DNA of 64,000 nt from Homarus americanus (GCF_018991925.1 NW_024736071.1:10346700-10410699); one strand, 5' to 3'. Numbered from the stretch's first letter, positions 36,800 to 48,439 are shown. The notes: generated by a model not told the origin, from the sequence alone. A program made the numbers and translations.

Positions 36800-37640
36800 T
36801 GTTACCGCTGGATCCTCCAGACACTTAGTGTTGCCTTTGCCGTTTTGGGGCGACGTGAAGTGAGAGCTTGGCTCTGACGAACCGATAATCAGTGTCGCAG
36901 TGGTCTGAGCCACGCATGGCTCGGGTGATGAAGACATCTCGGTGATCTCTTTCTCTGACAATAATGTAGTCAATGAGATGCCAGTGTTTAGATCGTGGGT
37001 GTTGCCACAAACCCATGAACTTGTCAGCCTGCCTAAACAAGGTATTAGTGATAGTGAGGTTGTGTTCAGTACACTTGATGAGGAGGAGTAGGCCATGGGG
37101 ATTACACTTGCCTACTCAGTTTCTCCATATGGTTCCCTGCCATATGTCAGCAACTCTGACATTGAAGTCACCAAAGAGCACAACCTTATCTCCTCTGGGG
37201 ATAGAGGTTAGCACTCCGTCGAGGTCAGCGTAAAAGACCTCCTTGATGTCATCCTCTGCATCCAGTGTTGGGGCGAATGCACTGTTAAAAAAAGCATGAC
37301 GTGAGTTATTCAGTGGGATTCTGAGCGTCATGAGGCGCTCGTTGATCCCAACGTGCATTTCAGTTAGCCTGTGTAGGATGCTTTGGCTGATGGCAAAGCC
37401 AAAACTCCATAAATGTGGTTTCTCTCCGCAGCAGGCTTACCCTTCCAAAAGAAGGTATAGTCAGACCCCCGTTCTGTGAGTCGACCTTCGTCTGGGAGCC
37501 GGGACTCACTAATGGCTGCTATGTCGATGTTATATCTAGCCAGCTCTTTTGCTGCAAGGGCAGTCCTTCATTCTGGAAGCTCATTTGTGCCAGTATCCAG
37601 AAGAATCCTGACATTCCATGCAACATCCATAAGAGGTTGT
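36800..37640 (-). pseudogene. APE-like endonuclease of copy B
   Basis: From the 5' side: a start resembling the VAAWNVRTLLDTGTN of copy C, with one stop, then AKELARYNIDIAAISESRLP (catalytic Glu in SESR), YTFFWKGKPAAERN, DDIKEVFYADLDGVLTSIPR, VVLFGDFNVRVAD (catalytic Asp/Asn), RDHRDVFITRAMRGSDHCDT and finally DYRFVRAKLS, where copy A has DHRLVRAKL. The endonuclease would nick target DNA to prime reverse transcription. At least four frameshifts or stops separate these pieces. Confidence 0.8.
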
Positions 37641-38587
37641 ATAGTTTATTTTTGTTTTCATCTGTGATTTTGATTGTGTTTTCGACTGCATAAGGATGAC
37701 CTTACTGGGTGCGGTTGTCCTTTCTGATTGGTGTTTTAGACATACTATGTTTAGGACACCTTTTCTAGTCTCCTCCTAATGTGGGATGAGCAGAGTGGCT
37801 CCTCGAAAGGGCTGTTCAGTCGCATAGACAGGACCGGATTGCCTTGCTGCCTAGATCCCAGTGCATAAACGACCATCTTATCTGTGCCGCCCATCTGCAG
37901 AGTTGTGACTAGAGAGTCCTGGCACTCAATTCTGCCTGTACCCGTCGCCATAGGACTTATGATGATGATGAGGAGTATGATGAGCTGGATGGTGGCTGCA
38001 CAAGAGTTGATTTACGTGTTGAGGCAGGACTGCAGGCTGCAACAACACATCTTGGCTCTCCCTTTTCCTGATCCAGTGGTGCAAATGTTGCAACGACTGT
38101 CCATAGCCATGCATTGTCCTGCATTGCCTTCGTCCGCCGGTGTAGTCGTTGAGTTCCCATGTTGGTCACCTCTTCCGCCTATACCGCCGTTAGAGTTTTT
38201 GTTGGAGCTCTGTAAGCATGTCTGCCTGATGCGGGGCTCCACCACAGATTTTTCGTGTGGGGTTTACTCACGTAACTTTATACCTACCAAAGTTAATCTG
38301 CAAGGCAGCAGGGCAGTGATTGGGCCCATTGCTGCTCCGATATCCCCTGCTGGTCTAGCCTGGGTCCACGAGGCACCCAGAAACCGTTTGTTGCCACGAG
38401 GAGGCACAACAGGAGTCTTGACTGTGAAGAGGCTGTGTACTGGCAGGGAAGACTTATGTAAGTTGCTTCCCTGTTCGCCACGAGAGCCAGCCAGCTGCGG
38501 TAGCTGAAAGCGAGAAGAAGCAAACAGTGCTTGCACCTTAACACTAACATAATGCTGCCACACACGACACATTACACCACCCTGTGC

Positions 38588-38612
38588 ACACACGCGCACA
38601 CACACACACACA
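38588..38612. repeat. (CA)n at the 5' junction of copy B
   Basis: Imperfect CA tract interrupted by CGCG, directly upstream of the element's 5' end in element orientation. Confidence 0.9.
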
Positions 38613-38815
38613 GTATACAAAGCTATTATTTTTAACATCCACGTTGATTCACATCGTTTCATAACAACATACAGAGTCGAGTCGTCAGGAGAAACAGACA
38701 ATGGTAAATAATAATAAACTGAAAAGAATATAAAAAAACGAAAGAAAAAAGTGAGTGACAATAAAAATGCTTTAAATGGAGATGGGAAGACAGAGAGAGA
38801 TTCGCTGCGACTTAC
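38613..38815. other. Short unannotated stretch
   Basis: No gene seen. Confidence 0.4.
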
Positions 38816-39127
38816 ACGAATTTGATGGTGGTGGCGGTTTTTATTGTGGTGGTAGTGGGGGCAGGGGATGTGGTGGTTCTGGTAGTGGTGGTTGTTGTGG
38901 TTGTTTTGTTATTGTGGTGGTGGTAGTAGGGAATTTGGTGGTGGTGATGGCAGTGTAGTTTTTGTGGTAGTGGTGGTGGGACAGTGCTAGTTGTGGTAGT
39001 AGTGGTGGTTGTAGTAGGGGTAATGATGGTTGTTGGGGTGATAGTAATGGTTGTTAAAGTAGTGATAGTTGTGATTGAGTTGGCAGTGGGTGGTAGTAGG
39101 ATATTGGTGGTGCTGGTACTTGCCGTG
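38816..39127. repeat. Degenerate GGTGGTAGTGG repeat
   Basis: Irregular GTGGTGGTAGTGG and GTTGTGGTAGT units. The frames are Gly- or Val-rich low complexity. Not a gene. Confidence 0.75.
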
Positions 39128-39365
39128 TATGTAATAATAATAATAATTAACGGTTTATTGAAAAATTTCTGCAGCCCGAAGGTTGAAAATATAGAATGGA
39201 CAAAAATAACATATTACATACAAAGACTTGGGGTGGGTGGGTCGTTTAACAAAAGCTTTCATTACTAAAAGAAGAAGGAACATGAATTGAACATACAAAT
39301 TATAATAGTTTACAATTGATGGCTGGTCATGGAGACACCAGGTGGTGTGGTGTTCACGTGGTGTA
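39128..39365 (-). mobile_element. ATT-tailed retroelement 3' end, family F copy 1
   Basis: On the minus strand the sequence ends TTTTTCAATAAACCGTTAAT followed by (TAT)n, and contains GTTAAACGACCCACCCACCC and CTTCGGGCTGCAG. It matches 51745-51975. An AATAAA-type signal close to a (TTA)n tail is typical of a truncated non-LTR element or SINE. The body carries no open frame. Confidence 0.75.
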
Positions 39366-39368
39366 GTA

Positions 39369-39410
<42 letters not shown>

Positions 39411-39545
39411 CGGTTTATTAATAGAGTTGCAGCCGGTGGCTGAAAATATACAAACTTACGTGTGATTTTGACATAATTATATACGTTCAATACATTTACA
39501 GGGCTGTACAGTACATAAATCAGGAGCTGTTTATTATTTTAACAA
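39366..39545 (-). mobile_element. ATT-tailed family F copy 2, diverged
   Basis: Starts at (AAT)n 39368-39409, which abuts copy 1. The element end AATAAACCGTTTATTATTAT and the neighbouring GCTGCAACTC region match family F for about 55 bases, after which similarity is lost. Tandem insertion into, or from, the previous tail is likely. Confidence 0.6.
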
Positions 39546-40185
39546 TAGATGGGATGGTGCTGCTCTTATATCTATCAGTGCGGGCTCTTATGGGCTGAAT
39601 TTTGTTGTAGTGGCGGACTGTGTGTGTGTGTGTGTGTGTGTGCGTGCGTGCTCAGTATATATGTGTGTGTGTTTACGCTCGTATGTGCGTGTGCTTGCGC
39701 GCGTATGGGAATGTGCGTGCGTGTGTGTGTGCATGTGTGTATCGGGAGGGAGGAAGAAAGTACAGAAATAGCAAAAGCTCGAGGTGTCTTATGGAAGACG
39801 GGCAGGAGGTAGGAGGATTGGTCGGGAGGTCGGGCAGGCAGGCGGACAGGAAGCGAGAAGTGGGCGGATGATAAATTGCGTAATAATCCCTCAAAATCCC
39901 CTTCAGAAATACAAGACTGAAGGCCGCCGGAATTCTTAAACACCCAAGAGCTTGGTGGCCAACAGAAAGGCATTTAGGAAGGAGGGAAACATCACCAGTG
40001 TGTGTTGCATGTTATATAGGATGGTACCAGGCGCCTCCGCTGCCTCACTCACACTCGATTCCAAATATGATTTTCATGTGTGTGTACCGTATCTGCGCCG
40101 CCTCACACAAGCTCGCCAGTTTAAAAACCAAGTTGAAGTTAGGGGGGAGCCGTGAAAATTGGGGGTTATTGTTAGAGGGTTTTAG
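39546..40185. other. Unannotated stretch with (GT)n
   Basis: (GT)n at 39619-39642 grades into GTGCGTGCGTGC DNA to 39735. No gene. Confidence 0.45.
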
Positions 40186-40238
40186 TTGTTATTATTATTA
40201 TTATTATTGTTATTATTTTTATTGTTATTATTATTATT

Positions 40239-40280
<42 letters not shown>
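40186..40280. repeat. (TTA)n / (TTG)n compound microsatellite
   Basis: TTA units at 40188-40240 pass into about twelve perfect TTG units at 40240-40280. Confidence 0.95.
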
Positions 40281-40281
<1 letters not shown>

Positions 40282-40454
40282 TTCTTGATAGTGATATGGA
40301 GTAGTTGTTTTTGTTAATGTTGTTGATTTAAGTGTTAGTCTTGTGGTACGTGTCATTATAGTTGTTATTCTTGTACTTGTTGTTCTTACATTCTCATAAT
40401 TCTCTCTAGATTACCAGTATTATGATACACGAGTTTAGATGACAGGATGGTCTT

Positions 40455-40612
40455 ACCTTATCAGTACCTGTACCTGTACTTGCATCTATACTTGTACCTG
40501 CACTTGTACCTATACCTGTATCTACACTTACATCAATACCTGTACCTATAATTGTATCCATACCTGTACTTATACTTGTACCTGTACTTATACCTGTACT
40601 TGTGCAGTCAGC
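40455..40612. repeat. TACCTGTACTTG-type minisatellite, satellite block a
   Basis: Six-base TACCTG/TACTTG/TATACC units over about 155 bases. Same family as 44555-47975 and 49140-49925. Confidence 0.85.
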
Positions 40613-40679
40613 CAAAAATGTATTGACCCCCACCCTGGGTCTCGTACTCACAATTTTACATGGCAATATTTGGTAAAGT

Positions 40680-41185
40680 GAGGCTGTATGTATTGGTGAT
40701 TGTGATTAGTGGATCTATTTTCGGCTGTATCATTGTCAGGATATTTATTTAACAATCCAAATGTAGCACGTATATAACAATAAACTATTCATCGTTATTT
40801 AAGATCTGGCGATAACCAGAATAAAATAGATAAAAAACATCTTAATAAAGGGATTAATTAGCAATCAAAACAATCAGGAAGTGAGCACCACATATTTATT
40901 GTAATACAAACTTGATGTGAACAAAAATAGTTCTGTTTTTAACAGTCCGGTATAGAATCAGAAAACCAGTGATTCATTAGTGAATCATCAAAACAATAAC
41001 AGCACTATGTTGTCATGTTAACTAGCACCAGGCATTCTCAAAACAAAGTCCAGACAATGTCATTACTTCTAAATTTACTCGTATCTCCATCTAGTACTGA
41101 TATACTCTGTAAATGCACTGAAAAAAAAGAGAAAGTCTACCAGGTAAGAGTACATGACAGCTAAACTGGTGTGAGCATGAGAGTT
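40680..41185. other. Unannotated AT-rich stretch
   Basis: No gene or repeat recognised. Confidence 0.4.
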
Positions 41186-41187
41186 TT

Positions 41188-41320
41188 TTATGTCCAAAAG
41201 AACATAAGAATGGAGGAAACTGCAGCGGGCCTATTGGCCCATACTGGGCAGTCCCATTTACACGCAACCCCTATCGCTCATACATCCAACCAACTTATGT
41301 TTGAAGCTGCTCTTCACGGC
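41188..41320. repeat. Possible dispersed decapod repeat (GGCCTATTGGCCCATAC core)
   Basis: The sequence AAAAGAACATAAGAATGGAG, then GCGGGCCTATTGGCCCATAC, then CATCCAACCAACTTATGTTT resembles a repeat that I recall from decapod sequences. Only one copy is in this window, so its repetitive nature is recollection rather than observation. Confidence 0.35.
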
Positions 41321-41559
41321 ACATTTCTTCACTTACGAAATGTCCATGACTTAGATCATAAAAAAACACCCTTAAAACTTACCTGAACGTGGCATTTGGG
41401 GTCTGAAGAGGCCATCTTTTCTAGTACCTACGACTGCAGCGATGAGTTTGAAGGTAGTGACGTCATTGCAAATGGCTGCCCTGTTTCTAGAGAAATAAAG
41501 TTATCTCGACTAATATAGCAGGACTTTAAACTTTTACTAAAAATTATATATACCGTATC

Positions 41560-42955
41560 ACTCTACGAACGTGCCAGAGTGTATTTCTTGTGTTTACCCA
41601 GAACCTTCAACTCGTCCATTACTAAACTGTATGGCTGAAGTGTTAAGGCCCATCTCATTAATCTTTGGTTTTTGTTTTTCATTTTATTCCCAAACTGAAG
41701 TGGGTTGTGGTCAGTAAATACTGTCACTGTTTGGTTTGAGCAAGTTGTGTAGACACTGAATTTTCAAAGTGCTAGGATTAATGCAAGTGCTTCTTTTTCC
41801 ATGGTGCTGTAATTGTTTTGGTGTTGCTTGAACTTTGTAGACATGTGGCACACTGGGTGTAATACCGTGTCCTTTCCTAACTGTAGAAGAACAACTTCTG
41901 CTCCCACATCACTAGCTTCCACTTGGATGTTGAAAGGTTTACTGAAGTCAGTAGCTTGTAGTACTGGAGTAGAGGACAGGAGACTACGGATGAGGTTGAA
42001 GGCAGCCTAGCACTCCGGTGACCAGTGGAAGGGCTTTTTAGGACTAACCAGGTCTGTCAGGGTAGCAGCAACTTCTGAAAAATTAGGACAAAATCGTCTG
42101 TTAACACCTGCCCTACCAAGAAACCTCATGACAGACTTCCGATTAGTTGGGACGGGAATATTTTTGGATTCCATCCACCTTCGTAGCTATCTGGGAAACC
42201 TGTCCCTGTCCAATCACATGTCCCAAGTAAGTGATCTTTGCATGGCCAAACTCGTTTTTCACCAGATTTACTGTCAGCCTTGTCTCGACCAACCTACAGA
42301 AAAGTGTTCGCAGTCTAGAAAGGTGTTGGTCCCAAGTGTTACTATATACCGATAAATCATCCAGATATACATCAATTCCTTCCCACCCTGTAGTGACAAT
42401 GTTCATGAAGCACTGAAAGGTGGCAGGGGCATTTTTCATACCAAATGGTGTAACATTATATTGATGTAACCCATTAGGAGTTACGAAGGCCGAAATTTAT
42501 TTAGCTCTCTCACTAAGAGGAATTTGATAGTAGCCTTTTAACAAAATTAATCCAACTTGGTTACATGTTTTGCACTTCCAACATTGTCTATTACATCATC
42601 ATCTTTAGGAATGTCATTTACCTTGCAATAGTCAGTACACAACCGAAGACTACCATCAGGTTTCAGTACCAGTATACATGGGGAGGTCCACTCACTCTTA
42701 CTAGGTTCCACTACGCCACTCTGCAACAGGAACTCCACCTCCTTTTGAAGATACATACGTTTTCTTGGGTTAACTCGGTAGGGTTCCTGCTTAATGGGTC
42801 GAGCGTTGTTTGTCAGCACCACGTCATGTGCTACCAATGTACAATGAAAGACTAAAGTCGTGTCGTGAAATTTGGTGAAAACAGTTGCCGAAGGGCTAAC
42901 GCCCGTATTATTAAACAACATCTTCCCTTGAAGAGGGTCGTTGTGTTTCAACCCG
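41560..42955 (-). pseudogene. Ty3/gypsy pol fragment (RT and RNase H)
   Basis: Minus strand, N to C: ARPIKQEPYRVNPRKRMYLQ and SEWTSPCILVLKPDGSLRLC (RT finger, near 42820-42660), FGMKNAPATFQCFMN (42440), DVYLDDLSVYSNTWDQHLSR (motif C, FxDD-type read as YLDD, 42360), YLGHVIGQGQV (42240), LTDLVSPKKPFHWSPE (42050), and a type I RNase H with EASDVGAEVVLLQ (41900) and FTDHNPLQF (41720). Stops and short indels interrupt it. No integrase, gag, protease or paired LTR is found, so this is an orphan fragment of about 1.4 kb. It would copy element RNA in a cytoplasmic particle; this remnant cannot. Confidence 0.85.
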
Positions 42956-43074
42956 AGTTATAAACTAAATGAGTCTTGGGGGACACAGCAGTACAGTACT
43001 TAACGGTACTTAACGGGGTGGTGTGGCGGTAAAATTAACTGATTCCAATAAAATTAATTTATAATAATGAAATT

Positions 43075-43805
43075 AGTTAATTTTACTGATGTATAATAAA
43101 TATACTGCAATATAATACAAATATACTGAAATATAACGAATATACTGCAATATAACACAAATATACTGAAATATAATACAAAATATACTGAAATATAATA
43201 AATATACTGCAATATAACACATATATATACTGAAATATAACGAATATACTGCAATATAACACAAATGCTGAAATATAACACAAATATACTGAAATATAAT
43301 ACAAAATATACTGAAATATAACACAAATATACTGAAATATAATAAATATACTGCAATATAACACATATATATACTGAAATATAACAAATATTCTGCAATA
43401 TAACACAAATATTCTGCAATATAATACAAATATACCGAAATATAACACAAATATACTAAAATATAACACAAATATACTGAAATATAACAAATATACTGAA
43501 ATATAACAAATATTCTGTAATATAACACAAATATACTAAAATATAACAAATATACTGCAATATGACACAATTATACTGAAATATAATGCAAATATACTCA
43601 AATATAACAAATATACTGAAGTATATCACATACACTGCAATATAACACAAATATTCCGAAATATAACACAAATATGCTGATATATAACACAAATATGCTG
43701 AAATATAACCAATATACTGCAATATAACACAAATATACCGAAATATATCAAATATACTGAAATATTACACAAATATACTGAAATATAACAAATATACTGC
43801 AATAA
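43075..43805. repeat. 21-bp AT-rich minisatellite (ATATACTGAAATATAACACA)
   Basis: About 34 units with CTGAAATATAACACAAATAT cores, alternating ACTGAA and ACTGCA. The 21-bp period keeps Tyr/Ile/Cys-rich frames open on the minus strand. Non-coding. Confidence 0.93.
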
Positions 43806-44554
43806 GGATTACAACAGCACACAGTATGGCTGCAATTGGTAAGAAAAATAATATATAACATGGCAAAATTTTTGCCCTGCGTAATTTTTACAACCCACCT
43901 CACGCCTGAAGTAAACCGAAAAATGCTTTTATGTATAGAAGATTTTCAACCCAATATCACATATTCTTTTACCTCTACAAATATCTGCTGTCACTCATGG
44001 GACACCCTGCAATAGTATAAGGACGACATGGGCTATGCTGACAAATTAATGTGACTTACCTGTTGGTGACGACGATGGTAGGAATGAGACCTCGGCATGC
44101 TTCAGTGTTCGACATCACCTCCTTCCCCTGGTGTGGGTGGCGCCAACTCTGGTAACAACTTGTGTATTCTCCGTGACTACCATTACTGGTAGTCACGGAG
44201 AATTAATTACTGGTGTGCCATTCATTCGCACCGTCGTAGCCATGAACAGCAGAGGTATGGTCGTTGTAATGCTTTTATTTACCCATTACACATCTCTCAC
44301 CAAGCTTAATAATATTAACTATCTTCATGACATTCATATTGTTATCAGTGATTGCGGAATTCACGATGTTTTGCTCCACCTACACACAGGCTGTTACTAG
44401 ACTAACCCCCACCTCCTCTAATCCGCCCCCCCCCCCACACACTACAGTGGGTGACATCAGTTGGCCGACCACAGCATTTCTCCCAGCCGGTTCAAAACTT
44501 CAGACTCAAGGCTATTAGAATCCTCACTGTGGATGGGTAGTGGACACGACTTGT
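43806..44554. other. Unannotated stretch with a perfect hairpin
   Basis: No gene. A perfect 17-bp inverted repeat with a 4-base loop lies at 44166-44203, and a poly-C run at 44425-44437. Confidence 0.5.
44166..44203. repeat. Perfect 17-bp inverted repeat, 4-base loop
   Basis: ATTCTCCGTGACTACCA, then TTAC, then the exact reverse complement. It lacks the U-run of a bacterial terminator and sits in no recognised gene. Confidence 0.9.
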
Positions 44555-44648
44555 GCAGGTTAGTACCTGTACTTATACCTGCTTGCATCTTTAACTGTAC
44601 TTGTACCTATACTTGTACCTGTACTTGTACTTTTCCTGCACTTCCCAT
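44555..44648. repeat. TACCTGTACTTG-type minisatellite, block b
   Basis: Short array ending at the composite repeat H. Confidence 0.8.
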
Positions 44649-44649
44649 A

Positions 44650-45125
44650 TAGGTACGTGGCAGCTACCAAACAGGAGGTACTACCGCCTGGGAAGATATT
44701 GGAAGCATATAATGTGTTGTCTAATGGTAAACCCTGCCTGTGGCATCACAATTGTGGAAGTCCCAGGTTGCTAATCTGACTTTCTGCCTCATTTACACAC
44801 AATTGCAGGGTCTCAATTGTTTCTCTTAAAATTGACAACTTAACATACAGTACATATATTGTTTCCACTTGATATTTTTTAATTGTTGTATATCTTTATT
44901 ATTATTATTATTATGTGTGTGTGTATTATTATTATTTATTATTATTATTATTATTATTAATACTATTATTATTATTATTACTATTATTATTTTATTATTT
45001 TATTGTAATTTATTTATTTATTATAAATTTTATTTACTATGAATATTATTATTATTATTATTATTATTATTTCTAACCCCCAGGCCCCGATGTGGGTCAG
45101 TGACCTGTGCTTGGGTAGGCTAATC
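44650..45125 (-). repeat. Composite dispersed repeat H, locus 2
   Basis: The minus strand has block 1 (45125-45065: AAGCACAGGTCACTGACCCA), an (AAT)n-rich middle (45060-44890) and block 2 (44850-44650: GAGACCCTGCAATTGTGTGT). It matches 1832-2245 in order and relative orientation. A second copy 42 kb away, in an unrelated minisatellite, shows a mobile or duplicated unit. Confidence 0.75.
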
Positions 45126-45139
45126 ATAAAAATATAAAT

Positions 45140-45337
45140 AACAAATTTATATACCTTTTACCTTACCTATACCTCTACTTCTATGTAAACCTGTACCTAT
45201 ACTTGAATCTTTAATTGTACATATCTTGTACCTGTGCTTGTATCTATACCTATACTTGTATCTACACCTTGTACCTATACCTGAACCTCCATCTATAACC
45301 GTACTTGTACCTATACCTGTACCTATACCTCCATCCT
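45140..45337. repeat. TACCTATACTTG-type minisatellite, block c
   Basis: Six-base-based units such as GTACCTATACCTGAACC and GTATCTATACC. It lies between composite repeat H and a retroelement 3' end. Confidence 0.85.
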
Positions 45338-45578
45338 CCCCCAATAGCCACACCTTCCCACCATTTTATTACCTTAAAATTAAATATCCTAATACATAAG
45401 TAGCTATCCTAGCTGTGTTGAGTTGTTTGAGCGCGATCTATGTGGCATTCAGTGACTGTTGCCTCATAGTCAATATTCTGCAACTGTTGTCGGCTTTAGG
45501 ACCGATATCTCGTTCCCCTGAGGCAGAGCAAAGCCGACCAAAGGAGAGAGAAGGACAGTCGACATCTCATCCTGGTAT
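45338..45578 (-). mobile_element. Orphan 3' end of the 53-56 kb retroelement (family E)
   Basis: CCCCCAATAGCCACACCTTC, the ATTTTATTACCTTAAAATTA block, TTCCCCTGAGGCAGAGCAAA and GACAGTCGACATCTCA match 53054-53290 almost base for base, with only scattered changes. This equals the last ~240 bases of the element at 53.0-56.2 kb, and it is flanked on both sides by TACCTGTAC minisatellite. It is a 5'-truncated insertion or a captured end. Confidence 0.85.
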
Positions 45579-47975
45579 ACCTGTATCTGTACCTATGCCT
45601 GTACCTATCCTTGCATCTATCCCTGTACTTGTACAGTATCTGTACTTGCATCTATATGTGTACTTGTACAGTACCTATTTCTGTACCTGTACTTATATCT
45701 ATACTATACCTGTACTTGCATCTAAACCTGTACCTATCCTGTTCTATACCTGTGCCTATACTTGCATCTATCCCTGTGCTTGTACAGTACCTGTACCTGT
45801 ACTTGCATCTACCCCTATACTATGTACAGTACCTATATCTGTACCTGTACTTATATCTATACCTATACCTGCTTGCATCTAAACCTATCGCGTACAGTAC
45901 CTATATCTGTACTACTGCATATCTATACCTATACTGTGCATCTAAACCTGTACCTATCCTGTTCCTATACCTGTGCCAATGTTTGCATTTATACCTGTAC
46001 CTGCACTTGTACCTTTACCTATACTTTCATCTATACATGTACCTGCACTTGTACACCTATACTTTCATCTATACCTGTACCTGCACTTGTACCTATACCT
46101 ATACTTTCATCTATACATGTACCTGCACTTGTAGCTATAGCTGTACTTTCATATACCTGTACCTTGTACCTATACCTATACTCATCTTACATGTACCTGC
46201 ACTTGTACCTATACCTATACTCATCTATACATGTACTGCCTTGTACTATACCTATACTTTCATCTATACATGTACTTGTACCTATACCTCACTTTCATCT
46301 ATACATGTACCTGCACTTAGCTATAGCTGTACTCATCTATACCTGTACCTGCACTTGTACCTTTACCTATACTTTCATCTATACATGTACCTGCACTTGT
46401 ACCTATACCTATACTCATCTATACATGTACCTGCACATACATACCTATACTTTCACTCTATACACATGTACCTGCACTTGTACCTATATATACTTTCATC
46501 TATACATGTACCTGCACTTGTACCTATACCTATACTTTCATCTATACATGTACCTGCACTTGTAGCTATACCTATACTTTCATCTATACCTGTACCTGCA
46601 CTTGTACCTATACCTATACTTTCATCTATACCTGTACCTGCATGTACCTATACCTATACTTTCATCTATACATGTACCTGCACTTGTACCTATACCTATA
46701 CTCATCTATACCTGTACCTGCACTTGTACCACCTATACTTTCATCTATACATGTACCTGCACTTGTACTATACCTATACTTTCATCTATACATGTACACT
46801 TGTAGCTATACTATACTTTCATCTATACATGTACCTGCACTTGTACCTATACCTATACTCATCTATACCTGTACCTGCACTTGTACCTATACCTATACTT
46901 TCATCTATACATGTACCTGCACTTGTACACCTATACCTATACTTTCATCTATACATGTACTACCTATACCTATACTTTCATCTATACATGTACCTACTTG
47001 TTCCTATACCTGTACTTTCATCTATACATGTACCTGCACTTAGCTATACCTACTTTCATCTATACATGTACACTTGTTCCTATACCTGTACTTTCATCTA
47101 TACATGCTGCACTTGTAGCTATACCTATACTTTCATCTATACATGTACCTGCACTTGTTCCTATACCTATACTTTCATCTATACATACCTGCACTTGTAC
47201 CTATACCTATACTTTCATCTATACATGTACCTGCACTTGTTCCTATACCTGTACTTTCATCTATACATGTACCTGCACTTGTTCTATACCTGTACTTTCA
47301 TCTATACATGTACCTGCACTTGTTCCTATAGCTGTACTTTCATCTATACATGTACCTGCACATGCCTTTACCTATACTTTCCATCTATACATGTACCTGC
47401 ACTTGTTCCTATACCTGTACTCATCTATACATGTACCTGCACTTGTTCCTATACCTGTACTTTCATCTATACATGTACCTGCACTTGTACCTATACCTAT
47501 ACTTTCATCTATACATGTACCTGCACTTGTTCCCTATACCTGTACTTTCATCTATACATGTACCTGCACTTGTACCCTTTACCTATACTTTCATCTATAC
47601 CTGTACCTGCACTTGTACCTATACCTATACTTTCATCTATACATGTACCTGCACTTGCCTATACCTATACTTTCATCTATACATGTACCTGCACTTGTAC
47701 CTATACCTATACTTTCATCTATACCTGTACCTGCACTTGTACCTATATCTGTACCTGTTCTTGAATCTATTCCTCTACCTATAATTTTTCCTACACCTGT
47801 ACTTGTACCTATACCTGCATCTGTACTTATACTTATATCTGTTCTCTATTTGTACCTATACTTGATCTATACTTGTTTATGTACCTGTGCTAATATCTCT
47901 ACCTGTACCTATCCTTGTATATGTACCTGTGCTTATATCTGTACCTAAACTTGTATTTGCATCTGTACCTGTATT
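45579..47975. repeat. 42-bp higher-order TACCTGTACTTG array, 2.4 kb
   Basis: From about 45960 the units are TACCTATACCTATACTTTCA-TCTATACATG-TACCTGCACTTG, 42 bases, in some forty copies. The flanks are looser six-base repeats. The 42-bp period equals 14 codons, which leaves a 717-codon Tyr/Thr/Leu/Cys-rich frame open at 45611-47764. I reject it as a gene. Units differ mostly by short deletions. Confidence 0.93.
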
Positions 47976-48059
47976 GCTCTTTTCATCATTAAACTCAAAA
48001 CGAAATGAAAATTGATAACATCTAGCAGGAATTTGTTTTGTAGTAATGAAAGTATGACC

Positions 48060-48265
48060 AGCCCCTAACTTCCCTCCTTCCGTTCTCTTTCCTTCCTCCT
48101 CTTCCCTCCATCCTTCCATTCCTCCATCCTTCATTCCTCCTGCCCCCTTCCCTCCCTCCCTCTTGCCTCCTTCCCTCTTGCCTCCTTCCCTCCCTCCCTC
48201 CCTCCTGCCTCTTACCCTCTTCCCTCCTACCTTTTTCCCTCCTACCTTTTTCCCTCCCACCCCCT
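48060..48265. repeat. Pyrimidine-rich CCTCCTTCCCTCT repeat
   Basis: CCTCCTTCCCTC and TACCTTTTTCCCTCC units. Low-complexity frames only. Confidence 0.75.
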
Positions 48266-48439
48266 CCGTCACAGCTCGTATAGTAAAACCGAGCTAATTA
48301 ATTTATATTATTGTTCCCCACGAGGCCACAGAGAATACATGAAAATCTAATTATTAGGAGCGGAGTCGGAGAGTCGGGTAGTGGCCTCTGAGACATGACG
48401 TTGACCTACTATGTCTGGCCTCTCTGTGTCTGCGGTTCA
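48266..48439. other. Short spacer
   Basis: Nothing recognised. Confidence 0.4.

Larger units (their letters stand above)
34631..38585 (-). mobile_element. RTE/CFDP2-like non-LTR retrotransposon copy B, near full length
   Basis: Read on the minus strand: leader from about 38585 to 37650, APE endonuclease (37630-36800), linker, RT (36460-34900), C2H2 finger (34732-34665), then about 30 bases of 3' UTR and a (TA)45 tail. At roughly 3.95 kb it is the most complete copy in the window. The 5' end adjoins a (CA)n tract at 38588-38612. Frames are broken several times, so the copy is dead. Family membership follows from continuous similarity with 7.2-10.8 kb and 62.4-64 kb. Confidence 0.88.

Noticed and set aside
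40600..40640. Tc1-type element end (GCAGTCAGCCAAAAATG)
   Set aside because: No reverse-complement partner found within a few hundred bases. A similar lone motif at 50942 also lacks a partner.
43054..43805. Tandem array of 21-bp units considered as a CRISPR array
   Set aside because: Units are contiguous with no unique spacers, AT-rich and in a eukaryotic context.
45611..47764. 717-codon Tyr/Thr/Leu-rich open frame
   Set aside because: The 42-bp repeat period equals 14 codons, so stops are avoided mechanically. Other frames over the same DNA are equally open.
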